Shown in pieces: positions 1-6,541 of a DNA stretch of 17,949 nucleotides (its first letter is position 1; each line of letters begins with the position of its first letter). Source of the stretch: Planctomycetota bacterium (GTDB lineage: Bacteria; Planctomycetota; J058; J103); assembly GCA_003694875.1 (NCBI GenBank), contig RFJN01000155.1, positions 1-17,949 of the forward strand, written 5' to 3'. The notes below the pieces were generated by a model. That model saw only the letters and a program-made list of their open reading frames with translations. It did not search any database and was not told the origin of the DNA. Position numbers and translations under genes: made by a program.

Positions 1-1069
1 CTCCGAGCGCGGCGGCCTCGCGCACCGCGTCGTGCGGCAGCCCCCCGCGCGCGGTCGTCTCCGCGAGCAGTTCGACGAACCGCCGGGCGGTGAGCACCAG
101 GCGGGCGAAGTGGCGCGGGGAGGACTCGGCCCCGTTGCCGAGCTGCGCGAGCGCCACCGTGACCACACCGGCGCCGAGCGTGTCGAAGCGCCGCAGCGCC
201 GCCAGTGCGGTGCGCCAGCGTACCGGATCCTGCGCGTCCGCCGGCGGCAGACGCCCGTTCGCGCCCTCGTCGTCGCCGACGTGCGCCGCGGCGTGCAGCA
301 GTGCCGCACACCCGATCTCCAGCACCTGGGGGGGGCCGTAGTCGAGCTGCACCGCGGCCGCGATCGACAGCACCGCGACCTCCCAGCTGCGGCGCGCCAG
401 CGGCTCGTGTCGCTCGGCGTCGTAGGCGACATCGTCGACGGGACCGGCGCCGAGCAGCGCCAGCATGAGGTCGGGATCGCGGATCACCCGCAGGCACAGC
501 GCGCGGCCGATCTCGAGCACGCTCGAGAACAGCAGCGTCGCCTCGCCGCCGAGCGCCGCGAACAGCTCGGCGAGCTGCGCGATCTGCTCGCGGCGTGAAC
601 GCAGCGCGTCGTGTCGCTGCGAGGCGGGCCGCGGCGGCAGCGGGCGCGCCTGCGCGATGCGCTCGCGCCAGCGCACCCCGGCCGGCTCCTCGGCGGCCAC
701 CGCCGTCTCGAGCCACGCCTCGAGCACCCCGTTGCGCAGCTGCGCCACCGGCCGTTCGAGCAGTCGCCCGGCCGGCAGCTGCCGCGGCACGCACCGGTCG
801 AGTTCGCGCTCGAGCTGCAGCAGCCTGCGCTCGTCGCAGAACGCGCGCACCGCCGCGGGCGGGTCGGCCCGAAACACCGGCGGACGGCGTCGCACCGCGG
901 GCTCGCTGTCGAGGTCATAGAGCGTGCGGATCCCGTGACGCTCGAGCAGCCGGATCTCCTCGGGCCCGAGCCGCTCGCCCGCCTGCAGCACCACGGCTCC
1001 GCTCTCGTGGAACAGCGGCCGCGGCAGCGCGGGACAGGACCGCAACGAACCGACCTCGACACGCCTCAC
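1..1069 (-). CDS. Degenerate HD-GYP-like signalling protein (partial, runs off left edge)
   Basis: The frame is open for 356 codons from GTG at 1069 to the window edge, so the C-terminus is missing. An in-frame TAA three codons upstream leaves this GTG as the most upstream start, and an AGGGG ribosome site lies about 9 nt before it. Residues 1-55 resemble the N-terminal region of HD-GYP proteins (the 'PLFHESGAVVLQAGERL' stretch followed by 'LLERHGI'). Residues 214-265 follow the HD-GYP core, with 'WEVAVLSIAAAVQL' and 'EIGCAALLHAAAHVG'. The usual ALLHDIGK motif has become ALLHAAAH, the His expected before 'VNVAVL' is replaced ('RRSWEVAVL'), and no HHExxDGxGYP motif is visible around residues 300-320. 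If the family call is right, it probably lacks cyclic-di-GMP phosphodiesterase activity and might act as a binding or scaffold protein. It starts 21 nt after comF, so the two are probably cotranscribed. The family assignment is inferred from motif layout. Confidence 0.6.
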   Translation of the reverse strand, partial: MRRVEVGSLRSCPALPRPLFHESGAVVLQAGERLGPEEIRLLERHGIRTLYDLDSEPAVRRRPPVFRADPPAAVRAFCDERRLLQLERELDRCVPRQLPAGRLLERPVAQLRNGVLEAWLETAVAAEEPAGVRWRERIAQARPLPPRPASQRHDALRSRREQIAQLAELFAALGGEATLLFSSVLEIGRALCLRVIRDPDLMLALLGAGPVDDVAYDAERHEPLARRSWEVAVLSIAAAVQLDYGPPQVLEIGCAALLHAAAHVGDDEGANGRLPPADAQDPVRWRTALAALRRFDTLGAGVVTVALAQLGNGAESSPRHFARLVLTARRFVELLAETTARGGLPHDAVREAAALG

Positions 1070-1090
1070 AAGCGCTTACCCCTGCGAAAG

Positions 1091-1840
1091 TTATGCTCGA
1101 GCCGCCGAGTATACCCGGGGCGGCCGCAGCGGGTCAACTCCGCAGCGTCGCGCGACACAGAGCCCCACCACCTCCCGCGCCCCCTGTTGCCGCAGGATCT
1201 CGGCGCACACCGTGAGCGTCGTCCCCGTGGTGAGCACGTCATCCACGAGTCCGATCCGCAGCCCGTCGACCCGCCGCGCGCCGGCGCGGTGACAGCGTCG
1301 CGCGATCCGCTCGCGCTCGCGGCGACCGAGCCGCGTGAGTCGCGGCGCGCTCGTGCGCTCGATCACGCCGGGCAGCAGCGGGACGGCGAGGCGAGCTGCC
1401 GCGTGGCGCGCAATCGCCTCGGCGTGCGCGATCGCACGCACCACGCGGCGGCGCGGATCGGCGGGCACGGCGACGAGCGCGTCGAGTCGCGGTGCGAGCA
1501 CGCGCACGCGCTCGGCGAGCAGCCAGCCGAGCGCACGCGCGCACGCCGGCCGCCGGTAGAACTTGAGCCCGCGCAGCAGCGTTCCCACCTCCCCGTGCAG
1601 CGGCCCGCAGGCGTACGCGCGCACCGCAGCCGCCGCGGGCAGCCGCGCGAGACGCACCGGCGGCAGTTCCCGCGCGGGCCGCAGCAGCCGTTCGCGACAG
1701 CCGCGGCACACCGGTGGCGCGTCGTGCGCACGCCCGCGTGCGAGCTGCCCGCGGCACAGCAGGCAGCGGGGCGGGAAGGCGAGATCGAGTGCGGCGCGCC
1801 ACCAGCGGTGGCGGGGCGGGCGTGCGCACGACGCGTCCAC
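1091..1840 (-). CDS. comF: ComF family phosphoribosyltransferase-like protein
   Basis: The product is 249 residues, a normal ComF length. An N-terminal four-cysteine zinc-finger-like module is visible (C26, C29, C45, C48 in 'CLLCRGQL' and 'CRGCRERL'). The type I phosphoribosyltransferase PRPP loop is 'LVDDVLTTGTTL' at residues 198-209. The segment 'LLRGLKFYRRP' (88-98) and 'RLGRRERERIA' (170-180) fit the conserved 'lK..g...la' and 'R..eR..N' regions of the family. ComF proteins are cytosolic and associated with uptake and processing of transforming DNA; the exact reaction is not settled. GTG at 1840 is chosen because AGGGAG lies about 10 nt upstream and the ComF similarity begins right after it. 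The frame stays open further upstream through a palindromic element, which I regard as non-coding. It is the first gene of a probable operon with the HD-GYP-like gene. No convincing promoter is visible between the element and the start. Confidence 0.9.
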   Translation of the reverse strand: MDASCARPPRHRWWRAALDLAFPPRCLLCRGQLARGRAHDAPPVCRGCRERLLRPARELPPVRLARLPAAAAVRAYACGPLHGEVGTLLRGLKFYRRPACARALGWLLAERVRVLAPRLDALVAVPADPRRRVVRAIAHAEAIARHAAARLAVPLLPGVIERTSAPRLTRLGRRERERIARRCHRAGARRVDGLRIGLVDDVLTTGTTLTVCAEILRQQGAREVVGLCVARRCGVDPLRPPRVYSAARA

Positions 1841-1904
1841 GGCTCGCGGTCTCCCTGCACCGGCAGCTCGGGCCGGCGGCGTTGCGCACCGGCGAGCCGA
1901 GGCC

Positions 1905-2083
1905 AGGCTCTGTTCAGAAACGCCCCCTGCTGCGATCTCCGGCTGATCACCGACTTGCGTCGTCGCGAGAACCGAAGCCGTCCTCGACGTACCTCGGTAC
2001 GCCTCCGGCGTCTTCGAACCTCGCTCCTCGCCAGTCGGCGCCAGCCGAATCTCTCGCGACGGGCTCGTTTCTGAACAGAGCCT
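1905..2083. repeat. 179-bp near-palindromic element with perfect 18-bp terminal inverted repeats
   Basis: The ends are exact inverted repeats: AGGCTCTGTTCAGAAACG at 1905-1922 and its reverse complement at 2066-2083. The interior is also symmetrical about position 1994-1995. CGTACC 1988-1993 pairs with GGTACG 1996-2001, CGAAG 1973-1977 with CTTCG 2012-2016, GCGAG 1965-1969 with CTCGC 2020-2024, CCGACT 1950-1955 with AGTCGG 2033-2038, and GGCTG 1941-1945 with CAGCC 2042-2046. The whole element could therefore fold into one long imperfect hairpin. There is no transposase gene and no obvious target-site duplication at the borders. It may be a non-autonomous MITE-like element or another dispersed palindromic repeat; no second copy is visible in this window. 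It lies between the divergently transcribed comF and parvulin genes. Confidence 0.8.
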
Positions 2084-2125
2084 AGCGTCGGCCCCCGACA
2101 CGGCGGCCGCGACCGCCGGCGGGTG

Positions 2126-2134
2126 TGCTACGAT
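2126..2134 (+). promoter_or_regulatory. Extended -10 promoter candidate for the parvulin gene
   Basis: TGC directly followed by TACGAT (2129-2134) forms an extended -10 box; no good -35 hexamer is visible. Transcription would begin near 2141, about 30 nt before ATG 2172. The in-frame upstream ATG at 2132-2135 lies inside this box, which argues for the downstream start. Confidence 0.5.
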
Positions 2135-2171
2135 GGCCCGCCACGAGGGCCTCGACGGAGAGAGAGACCGC

Positions 2172-3932
2172 ATGCAGATCGCCCCGCGACCGCATCGCCG
2201 GCCCGCCGGCCACCGCGCAGCCGCCCCGCTCGTGCTCGTGGCGGTGCTGCTCGCGCCCACCGGGCTCGCGCTCGCCCAGAGCCCGCGTCCCGTCCCGCCG
2301 CCACGCGGCTTCCGCCAGGGACAGCTCGGACGCCGGCGCACCCCGCCCCCCCCGGTCGAGGTGATCGAGGATCCGGACGTGGCGCTCGTGATCGACGACG
2401 AGGTGATCGATCGCCGGCGCTACGGGGAGGCGCTGATCCGCGAGTACGGCCTTCGCTATCTCGAGACCTACGTGCGCGCGCACCTCGTCGAGCGGCGCGC
2501 GCGCGCGCTCGGCGTCACGGTCAACCCGGAGGCTGTGGAGCGCGAGGCGGCCCGCCGCACCGAACGCATCCTCGCCCGACGCTACCGGGGCAACCGCAAG
2601 GCCATGCAGGCGGCGCTGGCCTCGCTCGGGCTGCGGCCCGAGGACTGGGAGCGCGGGCTGCGGCGGCGGGTGCGACAGCAGCTGCTCACCGAGGCGGTGG
2701 TGCGCGCCGATCGCGACGTGTCCGAACCGCGGCTGCGCAAGCGCTACCGCGAGCTGTACGGAGAGGCGGGGATCCGGCGCACGGTGCGCGAGATCGTGTT
2801 CACGACCGAGCTGTGGCGTTCCCGGCTGTTTCCGGAGGAGGAGTACCGCAAGCAGCTTCCCGAGATCGAGCGCGCCGCCGAGCGCAAGGCGCAGACGCTT
2901 CGCAAGCGGCTCGTGGCCGGCGAGGACTTCGCCACACTCGCGCGCGCCGAGAGCGACGACCCCATGGCGCAGCGCGGCGGCGACTACGGGGCCTTCTGGC
3001 GCCGTCGCTACGGGCCCGAGGTCGACCGGGTGATCGAGCGCACGCCGATCGGCGAGATCACGCCGGTGCTGCGCACCCGGCGCGGTTTCGTGATCGCGCA
3101 GCCGTACGGCGAGCGCGAGGGCTGGTCGCTGCATGCGCGCCACATCCTGCTCTCGACCGAACTGCGCGGCAAGACGAGCCCCGAGCTCGTGGCGGCGCGT
3201 CGCAAGGCGGCGCGCGACAAGGCGCAGCAACTGCTCGCGGCGCTGCGCGACGGAGCCGACTTCGCGGCACTCGCGCGCGAGCACAGCGACGACCTCGCCA
3301 CGCGTGCGAGCGGAGGCGATCTGGGCGAGACGAAGAGCGGACAGCTTCCGGCCGCGCTCGAGACGGCGCTGCTCGCCCTCGAGCCGGGCGCGGTCGGGGG
3401 GCCCGTCGAGACACCGCTCGGCTTCCACATCGTGCAGCTTCTCGACAAGCGCCGCCGGCCCGAACTCGACGAGCGGCTGGTGCGCATGCTGCTCGTGTCC
3501 ACCGAGTACCTCAAGGTCAAGCAGCGGCGGCTCGGCGCTCGGCTCGAGACGCTCGCGACCGAGCGGGCGCTCGAAGTGGTGAAGCGGCTCGGTCAGGGCG
3601 CGTCGGCGGAGCAGCTCGCGCGCGAGCTCAGCGAGGATCCGAACGCGCAGCGCACCGGCGGGCTGCTGCCGCTTCCGCTGCCGCCCGACACCGACCCGGC
3701 GATCCGCGAGGCGATCGCGCAACTCGCGCCGAACGACCGGATCCGCACGGTGAAGACGCGCCGCGGGGTGCACGTGCTGGTGCTCGAGGACTACGAGCAG
3801 GCGAGCTTCGAACAGGCCCGCCCCCGCCTCATCGAGGAGATCCGCTCGAAGCCGGTCACGCCCGAGGAGGTCGAGACGTATCTCGAGCGGCTGCGCCGAG
3901 CCGCCCATGTGAAGCGGGGACCCATGGGGTGA
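2172..3932 (+). CDS. Secreted peptidyl-prolyl isomerase-like protein with three parvulin domains
   Basis: The product is 586 residues. ATG 2172 is preceded by a GGAGAGAGAG ribosome site. The N-terminus is a signal peptide: arginine-rich, a hydrophobic stretch at 19-35, then 'ALAQS', so cleavage is likely near residue 36. A Pro/Arg-rich linker (38-62) and a helical SurA-like N-domain (about 68-190) follow. Three parvulin-like repeats then come at about 204-310, 319-427 and 434-540. The middle one is closest to consensus, with 'ARHILLS', 'GGDLGE' and 'LGFHIVQL'. The first has 'VREIVF' and 'RGFVIAQ' in place of the His-containing strands, and the third has 'LVRMLLVS' but keeps 'RGVHVLVL'. Known relatives (SurA, PpiD, PrsA) assist folding of exported and outer-membrane proteins. 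Three parvulin domains is one more than SurA has. Its stop overlaps the next gene's start, which indicates translational coupling. Confidence 0.85.
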   Translation: MQIAPRPHRRPAGHRAAAPLVLVAVLLAPTGLALAQSPRPVPPPRGFRQGQLGRRRTPPPPVEVIEDPDVALVIDDEVIDRRRYGEALIREYGLRYLETYVRAHLVERRARALGVTVNPEAVEREAARRTERILARRYRGNRKAMQAALASLGLRPEDWERGLRRRVRQQLLTEAVVRADRDVSEPRLRKRYRELYGEAGIRRTVREIVFTTELWRSRLFPEEEYRKQLPEIERAAERKAQTLRKRLVAGEDFATLARAESDDPMAQRGGDYGAFWRRRYGPEVDRVIERTPIGEITPVLRTRRGFVIAQPYGEREGWSLHARHILLSTELRGKTSPELVAARRKAARDKAQQLLAALRDGADFAALAREHSDDLATRASGGDLGETKSGQLPAALETALLALEPGAVGGPVETPLGFHIVQLLDKRRRPELDERLVRMLLVSTEYLKVKQRRLGARLETLATERALEVVKRLGQGASAEQLARELSEDPNAQRTGGLLPLPLPPDTDPAIREAIAQLAPNDRIRTVKTRRGVHVLVLEDYEQASFEQARPRLIEEIRSKPVTPEEVETYLERLRRAAHVKRGPMG

Positions 3933-5017
3933 GCGGTCACGCGAACCGGGAAGCGGGCCGATCAGGGGGGCGGCGGTCGCGGGCGGCCGCGGCGTTTGCC
4001 GCGCTCGTGGTGGGCGCTGCACTCGCGGGCGGCTGCGTGCCGTTTCCCACCGATCCCGAGCCGGAGCTGCCCCCGCAGCTCTCGCCGCGCACGCCCTGGC
4101 GCGGGCTGTTCGAGCTGGCGCTCGCGCTCGCCCGCGAGGACCGGCCGGCGCTCGAGCCGCGCGCAGCGCGCGCACGCCTGCGGGCGCTCGCGCTGCGCTG
4201 CGAGGCGGAGCTTGAGCGCACCGGCGAGGAGCCCGCGCGCGCGATCGCGCGCGTCCTGTTCGACCGCCGCACGGGGCTCGCGCCCGCGGTGGTTCCGCGC
4301 TCGGAACTCGATCCCGCGACCTTCGACGTGGACCGGGTGCTCGCCACCGGTCGCGGGGCGTGTCTGCCGATCGCGATCGTGGCGCTCGCGGTCTGCGAGC
4401 AGCTCGGGCTCGAGGCGCTGCCGCTGCTCTCGCCCACGCACGCCGCGGTGTGGATCGAGCCGGGGCGGGTGCTCGATCCGGCGCTCGGCGGGCTGCGGAT
4501 CGGACCGCTCGGGGATGCGCGGCGCGGGCGCGACCGGCCGGCCTCGCCCGACGAGGTGGCGGCGGCGCTGCTCGCCAACCGCGCGGCAGTGCGCCGGGCC
4601 GCGGGGCGTGTGGAGGCGGCGCGGCTCGATCTCGAACGGGCGCTCGAACTCGTGCCGGAGAGCTTCACCGCGCGGCTCAACCTCGCGGTGGCGCTGCTCG
4701 ATCTCGGCGAGCACGAGCGCGCGCGCGCGCTGCTCGAGGAGCTCGAGGCGAGTGGAGCGTCGAGCGCGCTCGTCGCCTACAACCTCGGCGTGCTCGCGGC
4801 GCGCGAGGGCACGCTCGGCGTGGCGCGGCACTGGTACCGGATCGCGCTCGAACGCGATCCGAAGCTCGTCGCCGCCCACGTCAACCTCGGCGCGGTGTGC
4901 CTCGCGCTCGAGGACCGGGAGGCCGCGCGCGCCGCGTTCGCCGCCGCCCTCGCACTCGATCCGGACAACGCACGCGCACGCGACGGGCTGCGGCGGACCG
5001 CCGGCGCGTCACAGTAG
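3929..5017 (+). CDS. Lipoprotein with transglutaminase-like and TPR domains
   Basis: The product is 362 residues. GTG 3929 overlaps the TGA of the parvulin gene (GTGA), so translation is probably coupled. A hydrophobic stretch ends in the lipobox 'LAGGC', giving lipidated Cys36; the residue after it is Val rather than Asp, which fits outer-membrane sorting. Residues 128-190 resemble the transglutaminase-like fold of SirB1-type proteins: 'GRGACLPIAIVALAVCEQLG' contains Cys145, followed by 'PTHAAVWIE' with His171 and 'VLDPALGG' with Asp183, in Cys-His-Asp order. Residues 211-347 carry about four TPR-like helical repeats, such as 'FTARLNLAVALLDLGEHERA' and 'AAHVNLGAVCLALEDREAAR'. TPRs usually dock partner proteins, so it could work with the adjacent folding factor; that is inference. 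Enzymatic activity is unproven. Confidence 0.8.
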   Translation: MSGHANREAGRSGGRRSRAAAAFAALVVGAALAGGCVPFPTDPEPELPPQLSPRTPWRGLFELALALAREDRPALEPRAARARLRALALRCEAELERTGEEPARAIARVLFDRRTGLAPAVVPRSELDPATFDVDRVLATGRGACLPIAIVALAVCEQLGLEALPLLSPTHAAVWIEPGRVLDPALGGLRIGPLGDARRGRDRPASPDEVAAALLANRAAVRRAAGRVEAARLDLERALELVPESFTARLNLAVALLDLGEHERARALLEELEASGASSALVAYNLGVLAAREGTLGVARHWYRIALERDPKLVAAHVNLGAVCLALEDREAARAAFAAALALDPDNARARDGLRRTAGASQ

Positions 5018-5182
5018 CGGGCTGAGCAGGTGGGCGGTCGCCTCGGCGCGCGGTCCTCCGAGCCAATCGTGGCCGTGCCGGCCTCGAGCGGCATCGGCGG
5101 TGCGTGCGGTCGGTGGTGTGCGCAGCGTCGCGGCCACGCTGTCGGTATGCCCGAGGAGTTGCAGCAGCTGTGCGGTGCTCAC
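5009..5182 (-). CDS. Small hypothetical protein, 57 residues
   Basis: GTG at 5182 overlaps the stop of the TrkA-C gene as GTGA, the same arrangement as two other gene pairs in this window. The frame runs 57 codons to a TGA and overlaps the end of the convergent TPR lipoprotein gene by 9 bp. The product starts 'VSTAQLLQLLGHTDSVAATL' and has a helical N-terminus, a Thr/Ala/Arg-rich middle and 'HLLSPLL' at the end. It has no signal peptide, membrane segment or recognised motif. The coupled start and position are the only support, and it could be a chance frame. Confidence 0.4.
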   Translation of the reverse strand: MSTAQLLQLLGHTDSVAATLRTPPTARTADAARGRHGHDWLGGPRAEATAHLLSPLL

Positions 5183-5967
5183 GGCGCGCCCTCTCCCGCC
5201 GCCCCACGCGCCTGTGCCTCGTCCTGCAGCCGGCGGCGCGCCGCCTCGTCCTCGACGGCGGCGCGGTGTTCGCGGTCGCCGAGCGGTCCGGCCTTGCGCG
5301 CGTCGAGTTCGCGCAGCCGCTCGGCGCTGCCGTACAGCGTCACCACGTCGCCGGGCTCGATCACGGTGTCGCCGTGCGGAACGGCGATGTAGCTGCCGTC
5401 GGGGCGGGCGATCCCGAGCACCGTCACCCCCTCGTCGGGCAGCCGCAGCTCCCGCAGCGGCACACCGGCAAGCCAGTCGCCACTGTTGACCCGCAGTTCG
5501 GCGACACGGAATCCTTCCTGCAGCCGCAGCAGATCGACGTAGTCGCGCACCTCCAGATCGGTCCAGCGTTCGAGCGCCGCCTCGACGAGCGTGGCGAAGG
5601 CGACGCGCACCCACGCGCTGCGCGCGAGCAGATAGAGCCCGAGCAGGCCGGCGGCGATGACGCCGAGCCGCGTCCCGATCTCGACCGCCCCCTCGGCGCG
5701 CAGGAACCCGAGCAGCAGCGAGGCGATCGCGGTGGGCAGCCCGGCGCTGCCGAGCAGCATGAGGGTGAAGATGATGCGGCGTCGCACCGGGTGGTCGACG
5801 ACCGACTCGGACTCGGACGTGGTGAACCCGCAGCCGGTGAACGCCGAGCGCGCCTGGAACCGCGCGAGTTCTTCGGACACGCCGGTCATGGTGAGCGCCA
5901 CCGCCGCGACGCGCACGACGATGGAGCCGAGCAGCACCACGAACAGGAACGACAGGGCGCCAAGCAA
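5179..5967 (-). CDS. Membrane protein with pore-loop-like motif and TrkA-C (RCK-C) domain
   Basis: The product is 262 residues. The start is TTG at 5967, with GGAG about 8 nt upstream and an in-frame TGA five codons before it. Membrane segments are likely at about 3-26, 65-89 and 98-118. Between the first two lies 'SAFTGCGFTTSESES' (41-55) followed by 'HPVRRRIIFTLMLLGSAG', which resembles the pore loop and following helix of Trk/Ktr potassium transporters. Residues 150-223 fit a TrkA-C ligand-binding domain, with 'LRELRLPDEGVTVLGIARPD' and 'DTVIEPGDVVTLYG'. The tail (224-262) is charged. TrkA-C domains bind small regulatory ligands in potassium channels and antiporters. A role in ion transport or sensing is likely, but one pore-like repeat cannot make a four-repeat Trk pore unless it multimerises. 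It is third in a probable four-gene operon. Confidence 0.8.
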   Translation of the reverse strand: MLGALSFLFVVLLGSIVVRVAAVALTMTGVSEELARFQARSAFTGCGFTTSESESVVDHPVRRRIIFTLMLLGSAGLPTAIASLLLGFLRAEGAVEIGTRLGVIAAGLLGLYLLARSAWVRVAFATLVEAALERWTDLEVRDYVDLLRLQEGFRVAELRVNSGDWLAGVPLRELRLPDEGVTVLGIARPDGSYIAVPHGDTVIEPGDVVTLYGSAERLRELDARKAGPLGDREHRAAVEDEAARRRLQDEAQARGAAGEGAP

Positions 5968-6017
5968 CGGATCGCTCCGTCAGGCGGGCCGCGGCCGCGG
6001 GCGAGCGGTGCGTTCGC

Positions 6018-6473
6018 TCACCGGCTGGCGTCGCCGGGCGAGAGCACCTCGATGTAGACCGCCTGCGCGCCGCGGCCGTAGCGCACCGCGCGGCGCCGGT
6101 AGACGCGTTCGCCACAGCGCACCGTCTCGAGCACCGCGGCGAGCTGGCCCTGCGGTGCGGGCGGCAGCGGGATCTCGAGCGCGGCGCGGTTGCGGTACAG
6201 CACCTCGCCGGTGGCGCGGCGCACGTAGACCGGCTCCTCGAGGGCCTCGAGCACGAAGGCGATCGGATCGTCGGCGAGTGGCGCCCCCCAGCCGGCGGGC
6301 CCCTCGCCGCGGCGGCCGATCCGCAGGAACGCGGCGACGAGCGCCTCGAAGTGCACCACCTCCGGCCCCACCGCCACCTGCACCCGCACGGGTTCGCGGT
6401 AGCGAACCGGCAGCGCGGGTCGCTCGGGCTGCAACGTCTTCTCGAGCCACTCGTGGAACGGTCGCAACGGCAC
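6018..6473 (-). CDS. Small PAS-like domain protein
   Basis: The product is 151 residues. GTG 6473 has a strong GGAGGAGAG ribosome site just upstream, which decides the start although the frame is open further 5'. No signal peptide or membrane segment is seen, so it is probably cytosolic. Residues 70-145 look PAS-like: 'DPIAFVLEALEEPVYVRRAT' then 'GEVLYRNRAALEI', and final beta-strand-like segments 'GERVYRRRAVRY' and 'QAVYIEVLSP'. The N-terminal 65 residues are not recognised. PAS folds sense ligands or mediate protein contacts; there is no output domain, so it may act through a partner such as the flanking TerB-like or TrkA-C protein. It starts 68 nt after the TerB-like gene and ends 50 nt before the TrkA-C gene, all on the same strand. 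Confidence 0.65.
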   Translation of the reverse strand: MPLRPFHEWLEKTLQPERPALPVRYREPVRVQVAVGPEVVHFEALVAAFLRIGRRGEGPAGWGAPLADDPIAFVLEALEEPVYVRRATGEVLYRNRAALEIPLPPAPQGQLAAVLETVRCGERVYRRRAVRYGRGAQAVYIEVLSPGDASR

Positions 6474-6541
6474 CGTGCTCTCCTCCCTGCTCCTCGCTGG
6501 TTCCGACCCGCCGCACGCGATCCGGCGAACGACCTCTCTCG

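Noticed and set aside
2133..2171. Upstream in-frame ATG for the parvulin gene
   Set aside because: It lies within the likely -10 box and has no ribosome site; ATG 2172 has one and starts the signal peptide.
1841..2341. Open extension of comF upstream through the palindromic element
   Set aside because: The added residues are unlike ComF, the element is palindromic non-coding sequence, and GTG 1840 has a good ribosome site.
2082..4175. 697-codon minus-strand open frame antisense to the parvulin gene
   Set aside because: Its product has no recognised domain and mirrors the codon structure of the parvulin gene; the plus-strand product has a signal peptide and clear domains.
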